NCBI GenBank assembly: GCA_002256185.1
Contig: NKIT01000014.1
Span: 1 to 43,256, forward strand
Reading direction: 5' to 3'
Origin: Rhodobacteraceae bacterium PARR1
GTDB taxonomy: Bacteria; Pseudomonadota; Alphaproteobacteria; Rhodobacterales; Rhodobacteraceae
DNA length: 43,256 nt
Position numbers and translations under genes: made by a program. The stretch's first letter is position 1; every line of letters starts with the position of its first letter. Positions 14,177 through 21,987 of the stretch are shown one piece after another. Below the pieces are notes generated by a model. That model was not told where the DNA came from. It saw nothing but the letters and a program-made list of their open reading frames with translations, and did no database searches.

Positions 14177-15096
14177 ATCGAGCCCCAAAACGCGTTTTCT
14201 CCGAAGAGACGGACTAGGACGCCGCTTGTCGTGACCGCACGCGAGGATCGAAATCCGCCTGTCACCGGTCAGAACCGATAAAGCGGGCTTCGATCGTGGA
14301 TGACGCGAGGACGATTCCAGCACTGTGCATCCACCCGATGAGGATCTGCAAGCGGGAGGGCCCTTAGGTCCGAACCGGTCCTATCAGTCGTTGACGCGCT
14401 GTCCTGCACTGGTGGAGGACCTTGCCAGACCAAGCATGAACCGCATCGAGTGCGAGAACTGAGGTCACGATCATCCCCAAGTTCGCCATCGTCAAGGGAA
14501 GCGCGTAGGGCGCGTCCTATGCAGAAGCGCACCATCACCACCTGACGAGACACGGATGCGCGGCAAATCGCGCCCCAGCCAGCCTGTGAGCGTGCTGGTA
14601 TATGATGGTGTATCAGTCAGACCGGCGTGTCGACAAAGAGCGAGAGGACGGTCGCGACGGTCATGCTGACGGAGCGGAAGGACGGCACGCGCGGCGGTGT
14701 CTTTCCTCGTGCTCAGATCCGGCCAAGTCCTCCAGTGCAGCTCAAGGACACACTGCGGACTGGGCCATCACCGGATACAACATGTCGGGGGCAATGTCGG
14801 GATGATGCTTGCGGGGCAGACCATGAGTTTAATCCTCACGGCGGCCAACGCAGCATCATCTCGACATGACGGTATCGCCATCGGCCTTGGACCGGGACTC
14901 CGTGACTTGAGGTCGGGCCGGATGTCGCTCGTCGGAAAGCTGCCCACGCAAGTTTTTTTCACCGTGCGCACTGATCGGTCATGCGCGCTTTCACCAGTAT
15001 CTGAAGGACGGAGCGGCGGATGCGGTCATGACGTCCTAATAACTGGTAAGTAAGCACATATGACACCCTCACTCCCACATCCCACATCCCACATCC
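14177..15096. other. Gene-poor 0.9-kb segment between the iterons and the Rep-like gene
   Basis: No convincing coding region. A plus frame from a GTG at 14627 (80 codons) begins plausibly but becomes Cys/Gly/His-rich without homology. Three tandem CCCACAT copies (15074-15094) lie immediately 3' of the Rep-like gene. It may hold origin or packaging functions, small RNA, or decayed genes; nothing more can be supported. Confidence 0.4.
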
Positions 15097-16308
15097 TCAC
15101 ACCTTCACACCCTCCCGCTGACGCCACGCACTCGCTTCCCTCTCGTCGAGCTTCTGGAGGGCGACATTCACTTTCCTGTTTATCTCAGCCCAGGAAATCG
15201 CGGGCGCGGCCAGCCGATCGTCACCAGGTCGCTTCGGCATCGGTCGACTGAGTTTCGCGATCCGTCGCGCGTGCTTCTTCCACAGCTTCATTTGTCGAAG
15301 ATCCATCGTCCGGTCGAATAGACCGAGCGCGAGGATGCCTGACGTCAGGTATGTCTGGGCGCGCATCGCTTCCAGATGATTCATACCAGCCTGTCGTGCG
15401 GTCGGGTTCTTGGTCAACGCAAAGGTCGGCAGCTTGAACTGGAAGAACCTCTTCTGGAGCGACGTGAAGCGGAAGGTGCGCAGCGATGCGACGTCGGTGA
15501 TCCCGACCTGCTCCAGTTCCCAGTCTGCCAAGCACACCTCGATCCGCACGCGCTTCTCCGCGTCGGTCAGTTTGTAATGGTGGCCAGTCGGGTGCTGCCG
15601 GTCGATGACCTTGTCCATGATGCGGTGGAAGATGACGGCGTGTTCGGCGCCGACATACATCGTGCTGTCCAGCGGAGGGGCATAGTGCATCTCAGGGTTA
15701 CAGGCCGACCTCTCGTCTTTCTTCTTGTCCGGCTCAGGCGAAAGGAACCGCACCCGTCGATGTGCGGGGTCGATCCTCGGTCGGTCCCGTTTGTCGCTCC
15801 AGATGTCTCGGTCGGTCCAGAATGTGCGCTGCACCGCTCCGAGCATCAGTGCCCGTGTCGCATCCTTCTGGTCACGCGGGTAGGCATCGACGCTGATCTC
15901 GATCTGCTTCACCACCGGGGCCGTGACTTGCCCGTAGCGATCCGCCAGCGCGTCGCAGACCGTCGCGACAAGCGCCAGGCTGACCGGTTCCTGAATTCTG
16001 ATCTTGCACTTGCTGAAGGTAAGGCCGTCTCCGCACTGCAAAGGCGTGATGGCGCTATTCCGGTCTAGATGCCCGCGCAGGACGGTCTGAACATGCCGGT
16101 GCTGGGTGACGGATGCGAAGTGGCACTCGATCTCGATCCAGTCGACGACAGCCCGAAACCGGTAGGCATCGAGGTCGATCGCTGGTTTCAGCACCGAGCG
16201 CCCTACCAGCCGCGCCTGTGTGTTGGTCAGCGGCGTGAGTTGGTGGGGCAGGGTGTAGCGCGTGGTGCTCTGCCTCAGGGGCAGGATCGCGGTCGTGGGG
16301 AAGGGCAT
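15097..16308 (-). CDS. Putative replication initiation protein, Rep_trans-like (403 aa)
   Basis: The pattern matches replication initiation factors of the Rep_trans/RstA type. FRAVVDWIEIECHF (about 51-64) is the first beta strand block, IEISVDAYP is in the middle, then STMYVGAEHAVIFHRIMDKVIDRQ (about 215-238) and KRVRIEVCLADWELEQ (252-267), which parallel the family's T-x-Y-x-G ... RIYDK ... RxE blocks. No unambiguous nicking tyrosine can be named. The start at 16308 (MPFPTTA) has an AGAGGAT ribosome site; the frame extends to a GTG at 16335. It probably acts on the iteron array at 13988-14176. A phage DNA-binding protein is the main alternative. Confidence 0.55.
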   Translation of the reverse strand: MPFPTTAILPLRQSTTRYTLPHQLTPLTNTQARLVGRSVLKPAIDLDAYRFRAVVDWIEIECHFASVTQHRHVQTVLRGHLDRNSAITPLQCGDGLTFSKCKIRIQEPVSLALVATVCDALADRYGQVTAPVVKQIEISVDAYPRDQKDATRALMLGAVQRTFWTDRDIWSDKRDRPRIDPAHRRVRFLSPEPDKKKDERSACNPEMHYAPPLDSTMYVGAEHAVIFHRIMDKVIDRQHPTGHHYKLTDAEKRVRIEVCLADWELEQVGITDVASLRTFRFTSLQKRFFQFKLPTFALTKNPTARQAGMNHLEAMRAQTYLTSGILALGLFDRTMDLRQMKLWKKHARRIAKLSRPMPKRPGDDRLAAPAISWAEINRKVNVALQKLDEREASAWRQREGVKV

Positions 16309-16404
16309 GGCATCCTCTGTTTTGGGTCTCCTCACGGTTCATACGTTCGCGTGTGGATGCTTGCGGGTGGGAAAGGAAAGAAAGCGCGAGGTGCGTCCGG
16401 CCCC

Positions 16405-16416
16405 GTAGAATTCTAC
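16405..16416. repeat. Palindrome GTAGAATTCTAC, copy 1
   Basis: A perfect 12-bp palindrome, also present at 16831-16842. In both places it supplies the TAG stop codon of a minus-strand frame (67-aa and 165-aa frames). A second shared block lies close to each copy: GGGAACGGCAGCAGAG followed by C or T and GGGA, at 16451-16471 and 16767-16787. Confidence 0.7.
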
Positions 16417-16616
16417 GCGTGCGGTGCGGATGGACGAGGCAGCGGAAATCGGGAACGGCAGCAGAGCGGGATCGACTGTTGAAACAGCTTGGATGGCGTG
16501 ACACCGGTCTCGGTGTGGAGGCGGTTGACGTCGTCATGCACCAGATCGATCGACCAGCTCGTGCCTCGGTCCCCTATGCGTGTCGCGATCACCTTCTCCA
16601 CTAGCCTCGCCTTCAA
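16413..16616 (-). CDS. Possible small protein (67 aa)
   Basis: MKARLVEKVIATRIGDRGTSWSIDLVHDDVNRLHTETGVTPSKLFQQ... has a plausible helical N-terminal two-thirds. The last 20 residues come from the GGGAACGGCAGCAGAG repeat and look non-native. No family is recognised and no strong ribosome site is visible. It occupies most of the otherwise empty 530-bp gap between the Rep-like gene and the 165-aa gene (16309-16838). It ends in the same palindrome that ends the upstream gene, which is the main reason to list it. Confidence 0.3.
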   Translation of the reverse strand: MKARLVEKVIATRIGDRGTSWSIDLVHDDVNRLHTETGVTPSKLFQQSIPLCCRSRFPLPRPSAPHA

Positions 16617-16830
16617 CGACCCTTACAGCGCGCAGGAGAGCCGCTTCCAGCGCGCTTCACTGTTCCGGCACTCTCTTGCTGCACCCCAGAACGAAGCGAC
16701 GTCCAGCACGCGTCTGACGCGGTCCTAGACCGATCCGCGACGAGCATCATGACCGGTTGTGGGGCGGGGAACGGCAGCAGAGTGGGAGCGGTGGGTGGTT
16801 CTGTCTCTACGTGGTTGATGGCGACCGCGC

Positions 16831-16842
16831 GTAGAATTCTAC
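16831..16842. repeat. Palindrome GTAGAATTCTAC, copy 2
   Basis: Identical to 16405-16416 and overlapping the stop codon (TAG) of the 165-aa gene. The 426-base spacing and the two copies of GGGAACGGCAGCAGAG between or beside them suggest a duplicated regulatory or recombination site. Confidence 0.7.
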
Positions 16843-17336
16843 ACGGCCTGTTTCGCCAACCACTTCTCCAGCGCATCGAGAAGATGCTGATCATGGATGA
16901 GGCTGCCTCGTGCCAGCGCCAAACCGATGCTGGCATTTCGAGTAGAGTATCCAAGCTCGAACATCACCTGACCTAGCCTGAGACCGCGCGCGGCCATGAC
17001 CGCCTTGAGCTTCTGCCCGGTCGCTGGCGTAAGGTAACCGCCAACGTGGATCTGGTTCACCCCTACCGCTGCGGTCGTCGAGGCGCTCACAGGCCCTATC
17101 GCTGCGGTCGGAGTCAGAGGCATGCACCCTATGTCAGCGCGGAACGTCGCCCGCTCGGCGGCCGATGCCTCCGACCACGCCTTTTTGAGCGTGTCCAGCG
17201 GCGACGGCACTTTCTTCAACCCCGCCGCCCGGATCGCTGCGGAGGCGTTCTTGAACTTGCCTGCTTGGTAGTCGGCGTAGATGGCGGGATGCTCATCCCG
17301 CAGTCGGGCGAGGTAGTAGGCGTTGCTTCGGTTCAT
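16839..17336 (-). CDS. Phage/island-type small protein (165 aa)
   Basis: The N-terminal segment NAYYLARLRDEHPAIYADYQAGKFKNASAAIRAAGLKK resembles a short domain, common in phage and island genes, that follows a YLLARL...AI-AGI pattern. The C-terminal half (about 95-165) is helical and resembles a small DNA-binding fold (TGQKLKAVMAARGLRLGQVMFELGYSTRNASIGLALARGSL). Its exact function is unknown; regulation or replication of the element is possible because it sits beside the Rep-like gene. Its TAG stop lies within the palindrome at 16831-16842. Confidence 0.65.
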   Translation of the reverse strand: MNRSNAYYLARLRDEHPAIYADYQAGKFKNASAAIRAAGLKKVPSPLDTLKKAWSEASAAERATFRADIGCMPLTPTAAIGPVSASTTAAVGVNQIHVGGYLTPATGQKLKAVMAARGLRLGQVMFELGYSTRNASIGLALARGSLIHDQHLLDALEKWLAKQAV

Positions 17337-17366
17337 ATGTGAGCGTTTGCCAGATCGGAGGACGTT

Positions 17367-17939
17367 TCATTTCGTCGAATTGAACCTGTTTTGCATGACC
17401 TTTTCACTCTTTTCGATTAAGTCTTTGAACGAGTCCGGCTTCGATCTGATGATAAAATACGCCATCGTAAACCGATCATAACTCCCAGAAGTTACTTGAG
17501 GGCCTATCATTGCTCCTGCAGTGTCGATTTCGACTCTACAAACATCTGATGCAACTGACAACAATGAGTGGTTTACATCAGAGCAGACCCGATACGCTCG
17601 AGTTAGTTCGACCGTATGGTCTGTCACAAAGCTTGCTGCCACCCTTTCAGTCACGCCAGTCATTCGACCTACCGCCTCAATGAATTCAGGTATGCGCTCG
17701 ATGAACTGAGAAAATTCAGCGATCTCGCCTTTGTCTGTTTTAAGGTGAGATTCATCTTCGCGATAGGCGAAGTATAGCAGAGCCCATATCGGAACATAAA
17801 TCAGCGTGAGCCAGCCAAATTGCTGCTGAAAATGCGCAGTAGCGGCACACAAGAACATAACAGCTGTAATGATATACTTGGCAGGAATACCAGTTAGTGT
17901 CGCAGTCTTAATGATCAGAAAGTCAAGAAATCGGCGCAT
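17367..17939 (-). CDS. Unknown membrane protein, AT-rich (190 aa)
   Basis: Two adjacent hydrophobic segments (about residues 20-60, IITAVMFLCAATAHF and FGWLTLIYVPIWALLYFAY) are followed by a soluble domain rich in Glu and Ser. I recognise no family. The start was set at ATG 17939 (MRRFLDF); a TTG at 17987 would add 16 residues but has no ribosome site. Base composition is clearly more AT-rich than the element average, as is that of its neighbour at 18021-18383. The two genes may have been acquired together. Confidence 0.6.
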   Translation of the reverse strand: MRRFLDFLIIKTATLTGIPAKYIITAVMFLCAATAHFQQQFGWLTLIYVPIWALLYFAYREDESHLKTDKGEIAEFSQFIERIPEFIEAVGRMTGVTERVAASFVTDHTVELTRAYRVCSDVNHSLLSVASDVCRVEIDTAGAMIGPQVTSGSYDRFTMAYFIIRSKPDSFKDLIEKSEKVMQNRFNSTK

Positions 17940-18020
17940 TTTTCTCTTATGGACCTTTGCAAATCTATATATGAACCGTTGATTCAAGGCAGAAAGACAA
18001 TTTGCGCAGTTGCATTCGAC

Positions 18021-18383
18021 TTACTCTTCTGCGACTTTCTTCCATGTTCCTTGCCGGAAAATCTCCAATATATGCTTTGGATCGAAAGTGCCTTCTCGCC
18101 ACCCTTCTTCGGTAGTGAACTTAAAAAATAGCCTCCTACTCTCCACGGTTACAACTAGTTCATCGCAGTCACTTGGAAGATAGTAAAAGTCGAAAGCATT
18201 TCCTGCTTTGAGCGCATCCAATATCTGCTCTTGAAGAGGATGAGTATCTATTTCTTGTGATGATCGCAGGAATAGTCCGACCACCATATGGTTATGAGTG
18301 CCCCGATAAAGTTGCCAGATTGAAGTAGAGTCTCTGAGTTCTGCGCAAGTGCAGAACTTAATATGTCCGTCAGATATGCACAT
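18021..18383 (-). CDS. Unknown soluble protein, AT-rich (120 aa)
   Basis: A small mixed alpha/beta protein without signal peptide or known motif. The N-terminus MCISDGHIKFCTCAELRD has three cysteines; later segments include DFYYLPSDCDELVVTVESRRLFFKF and ILEIFRQGTWKKV. It lies between the restriction-methylase and the 190-aa membrane protein, all leftward. With the membrane protein it could be a two-gene cargo module; function unknown. Confidence 0.6.
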   Translation of the reverse strand: MCISDGHIKFCTCAELRDSTSIWQLYRGTHNHMVVGLFLRSSQEIDTHPLQEQILDALKAGNAFDFYYLPSDCDELVVTVESRRLFFKFTTEEGWREGTFDPKHILEIFRQGTWKKVAEE

Positions 18384-18439
18384 AGTGTTTTCTCAGCATG
18401 AATTCAAAACTCTTGATCTGATCGCATTCGACACTTCGC

Positions 18440-21400
18440 TCACATCGCATACCGTCCGTCATCGGTCTTCTGCGCGTAGCCCAGCATGCTGAGGCTTTCG
18501 AGCAGCGGCGTGACGGAGGCGGTGCGGGCGCGGGCGAAGTGGCGGGCGACTTGTTCGGGTGAGGCTTCGCGCAGTTCGGACAGGGCTTCGCGCACGGCGG
18601 CCATCTGTTCGGGCAGCGTCTTCGGCCAAGGCGAGCGGGTGGCGCTGTCGGGGGTGATGATGTCCATCGCGGTCTGTTCGCCCTTGACGGTCGTCGTCTG
18701 ACCGGCGGGGTTCTGGTAGTCGGGGCGCAGCCAGCGGACGATGCCGCGCGCCTCTTCCACAGCGCGTTCGCGGTTCAGCGCGACGAGACGGAGAAGGATG
18801 TCATCGTCGGACAGCGACAGGGGCCAGCCATAGGCAGCGGCGACGGCGGCGTCGATGCGGTCGTGGATGTCCTTCAGCAGACCGATCAGACCCTGATCAT
18901 AGACCTCCTTGTCCTTCCCCTCGATCCGCTCACCCGCCCGCAGCTTTTCCAGCACGTTATACATGGCGGTCAGGGTCAGCTTCGGATGCGCCTTCTGGCG
19001 ATCCTTGCGATGGGCGTCGAGTTCCTCACCCAAGGCGCGGAGGGTGGCCTTTTGCGCCTCGCTCGCGTCAGGGAAAGGGAAGGGGTTGAAGCATTGAGCA
19101 TGGTTGTAGTTCGAGTCGTTCCCGACACCCAACCAACCACCCGCAGCGTCAGACCACGTTACGTGAAAACGGGACGACAGGACCGAAAGGGCTGCAGCGT
19201 CGTCAAGACCGATAGCAATCAGCTTTGCATCCGGCAGGATATCGACGTCTAGGAAACCGAACAGGCGATGCTTCGCTGTTCGACAGGTCACGATATATCG
19301 GTCCAAGCCATCGAACATCGGACGCATCGTCACGTTCGGTTCCGAGTATATCCACCAGCGTTCCCTGCGTGTCTGGCGCTTCACTGCGTCCCGGACGGGT
19401 TTCACGGTGTCTAGCACTCGCTGAAAAAGCGCAGGTGAGAAGTCCCGCACTTCTTCGAGCGTCATGCCGGTGAAGTCGATGATGAACCGTGGCGGAGCAC
19501 CTTCGATGAACTCGCGTCCGTTGAGGTAACGTCGGATCACCTTCGCTTCGATTTCGCGGCGATACAGGTCGTGCGCTTCAAGGTAAGTGACATAGAACCC
19601 GTCACCACCGGGAATGACACCCTGATAAGCAATTCTCCGGTTCGATCTCAGCGGCAGGGTAGACGCGACTGCCGCCCCGACAGTCAGGTCGGACTGAATG
19701 GTGCCCTGCGTTTCCGTCAGGTTCACGGCTCGACCCTCGGCACCTTCCAGAAACTTCGATTCATCATTCACAGTGAGCAGCCGCCCGGTGATCCGGCCCT
19801 TCTCTGCCACCGTCATCGCGATACGCACCGCAGCACCATCGCCGCTGTCGACCCAAGGGTGGTCCGGAATGGCAAAGACCAGACCGAGTGGGGTCTTCGG
19901 ATCGTTCAGATGCGTCTCCAGCACTCGACGGTTGAAGGTCTGTCGCAGCGAGTTGGTCGTGATGAAGCCGAAGCGACGGCAGCCCTTGCCGCCCTTGTAG
20001 GCGCGGGCGGCGAGGGCGGCTTTTTCCCACCAGAACATGACGAAGTCCGCGCTGTCCGGCACCTTGGGATAGGCTTTGCGGATCGCCTCGGTATAGCCGT
20101 CGCCCAGCGTGTCCCGCATGCGCTTGTTGCCGATGAAGGGCGGGTTACCGACGATGAACTCTGCGTCTGGCCATTTCGCGGGGCGCGGTTTCAGATAGTC
20201 CCAGACCTGCACGCGCGCCTGCGGATCGGGAACGGCCTCCCCCGTCACGGGATGGGTGATCGTCGTGATCCCGTCCCAGCGGGTCACGGGGTTGCCGTGT
20301 TCATCCTTGCGCGGGCGGCGGTCATCCCAGTCCAGCACGGCATCGCGGTTTTCGATGTTGTGGAAGTCGCGCAGCACCGGCTCTGCGGGACTGGCGGTGC
20401 CGTGGGTGCGGAAGTGCCATTGTAGGTAGCCGATCCACAGCACCAGCTCTGCCACGGCGGCAGCCCAAGGGTTGACCTCGATCCCAAGGAACTGGTGCGG
20501 GTCGACGGTGTGACCCGCCAATGCGAGCGCTGCCTGATCGTCGCGCAGATCGCGGAGGAGGGCGATGATCTCCCCCTCCAACCGCTTCATCAGTTCTAGC
20601 GCGACGTAGAGGAAGTTTCCGGAACCACATGCGGGATCGAGCACGCGCACCTCGCACAGGCGACGGTGGAAGGCGCGCACTGTGTCTTTCGCGGCGTCCT
20701 CTTGTCCCAGCTTGGCTTGCGTCAGGGCGGTGGCCTGCACCGTCTCCCACTCCGTCCGCAGGGGTTGGATGACGGTGGGGTTCACCAGCCGTTCGACATA
20801 GGCGCGCGGCGTGTAATGCGCCCCCAGCTTGTGACGCTGTCTGACGTCGAGGGCGCGTTCCAGAAGGGTGCCGAAGATCGCGGGTTCCACCTCGCGCCAG
20901 TCATGACCAGCGGCGTTGATGAGGAGGGAAAGCTGGACCTCATTCACCGGCAGGGCGGTCGCGTTCGCGAAGAGGCCACCGTTAAAGCGCGGGATGCGTT
21001 TGCGCAGCACATGCGACATGCCGCCTGCGTCCATCTCTCGGAAGAGACCCTCCAGCATGTCTTTCGCGTCTTGCGGGCGACCGCGAAGCTCCTGGAGCAG
21101 GTCCTTGAACGAGTGTTCAGGGATGAGACGGACATCCTCGGCGAACATGGTGAACAGGCAGCGCATCAGGAACTTCGCGACGGCCTCTGGCGCGTGACCC
21201 TGACCTTCGAAGGACTTGCCAAGTTCGGCGAGGTGGCTGGCGACCTTCCGCGTGACCTGCGCGCTGACCTTCGACGGGTCAAGGCTGAGCGGGTTAGTCC
21301 AGATCGCCCGCAGCAGGGTGCGCTTGCCCTCCTCCCGCAGGTCGTCCAGCGTGATGCGGTAGCGGTTGCCGTCTGGAAACTGGGTGTAGCCCTGTCCTTG

Positions 21401-21886
21401 CCCGGAAAAGTCGGCATGCACCTCGATGACGTGACCGACATCGACGACCAGCAGGAAGGGCGGCCAGCCATCGGCACGCGACACGGCACGCGCGTAGCTG
21501 TCCGCCTGATTGCGCGCGCGCAGCATGGTGTCATCCCATTTGCGCGATCCGCGCTGACCGTGGCCCTGACGGCTGGCAGCGGGCAGGTCGGAAAGGAACG
21601 ACGGCTGATCCGGGTTCTCAACCGGGGCATCAACGCCCTGCTTCGCTTCCATCACGAAGCAGCCGCGCCGGTAGAGGTCGATGAACCCGCGCGTCTGGCT
21701 GGAGGTGTGGATGAAGGTGACGGGTCGTTCGAACCGGTAATGGTCGTTCTGCGCGTCGCTGGTCGCGGGCTTCGGTGCGTCGACGCCAAGGACCTGGGTC
21801 AGTTCGATGGCGAACTGCTGGAAATTCGCACGCTCGCTGCCACTTGAGGCACGCCACCGTGAAATAAAGTCATCCACCGAACCCAT
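18440..21886 (-). CDS. MmeI-like type IIL restriction-methyltransferase (1148 aa)
   Basis: A single chain holding both nuclease and adenine methylase. The N-terminal nuclease has D70, E80 and K82 (FIDLYRRGCFVMEAKQG), the same numbering as the D-X9-EXK site of MmeI, after the family start WRASSGSERANFQQF. A helical linker (about 190-350) leads to the gamma-class N6-adenine methylase with motif I DPACGSGNF (417-425) and motif IV NPPF (581-584). The target-recognition region follows (about 650-960), then a C-terminal helical domain. Length is at the long end of the family. DISARM methylases (DrmMI) share parts of this layout, but no drm genes are nearby, so a stand-alone system is favoured. It should methylate host sites and cut unmethylated invading DNA. 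Confidence 0.85.
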   Translation of the reverse strand: MGSVDDFISRWRASSGSERANFQQFAIELTQVLGVDAPKPATSDAQNDHYRFERPVTFIHTSSQTRGFIDLYRRGCFVMEAKQGVDAPVENPDQPSFLSDLPAASRQGHGQRGSRKWDDTMLRARNQADSYARAVSRADGWPPFLLVVDVGHVIEVHADFSGQGQGYTQFPDGNRYRITLDDLREEGKRTLLRAIWTNPLSLDPSKVSAQVTRKVASHLAELGKSFEGQGHAPEAVAKFLMRCLFTMFAEDVRLIPEHSFKDLLQELRGRPQDAKDMLEGLFREMDAGGMSHVLRKRIPRFNGGLFANATALPVNEVQLSLLINAAGHDWREVEPAIFGTLLERALDVRQRHKLGAHYTPRAYVERLVNPTVIQPLRTEWETVQATALTQAKLGQEDAAKDTVRAFHRRLCEVRVLDPACGSGNFLYVALELMKRLEGEIIALLRDLRDDQAALALAGHTVDPHQFLGIEVNPWAAAVAELVLWIGYLQWHFRTHGTASPAEPVLRDFHNIENRDAVLDWDDRRPRKDEHGNPVTRWDGITTITHPVTGEAVPDPQARVQVWDYLKPRPAKWPDAEFIVGNPPFIGNKRMRDTLGDGYTEAIRKAYPKVPDSADFVMFWWEKAALAARAYKGGKGCRRFGFITTNSLRQTFNRRVLETHLNDPKTPLGLVFAIPDHPWVDSGDGAAVRIAMTVAEKGRITGRLLTVNDESKFLEGAEGRAVNLTETQGTIQSDLTVGAAVASTLPLRSNRRIAYQGVIPGGDGFYVTYLEAHDLYRREIEAKVIRRYLNGREFIEGAPPRFIIDFTGMTLEEVRDFSPALFQRVLDTVKPVRDAVKRQTRRERWWIYSEPNVTMRPMFDGLDRYIVTCRTAKHRLFGFLDVDILPDAKLIAIGLDDAAALSVLSSRFHVTWSDAAGGWLGVGNDSNYNHAQCFNPFPFPDASEAQKATLRALGEELDAHRKDRQKAHPKLTLTAMYNVLEKLRAGERIEGKDKEVYDQGLIGLLKDIHDRIDAAVAAAYGWPLSLSDDDILLRLVALNRERAVEEARGIVRWLRPDYQNPAGQTTTVKGEQTAMDIITPDSATRSPWPKTLPEQMAAVREALSELREASPEQVARHFARARTASVTPLLESLSMLGYAQKTDDGRYAM

Positions 21887-21987
21887 CGCAACCCAACCGA
21901 AACGCGCAAACCACCATGCCGTTCGCTACACTAGGTTGCGTCTGAATGCGAAGGCAATGGAATAGTGCCGTGGGTCAGGGGGTTACT

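Noticed and set aside
14269-14553. 94-codon minus-strand frame in the gene-poor tract
   Set aside because: No ribosome site, no recognisable domain and frequent disruption in all frames around it.
20666-21847. 393-codon plus-strand frame
   Set aside because: Antisense to the MmeI-like gene, whose motifs are all intact on the minus strand.
18440-21886. DISARM system (DrmMI)
   Set aside because: The methylase resembles DrmMI in part, but no drmA, drmB or drmC genes are present and the N-terminal nuclease matches MmeI numbering.
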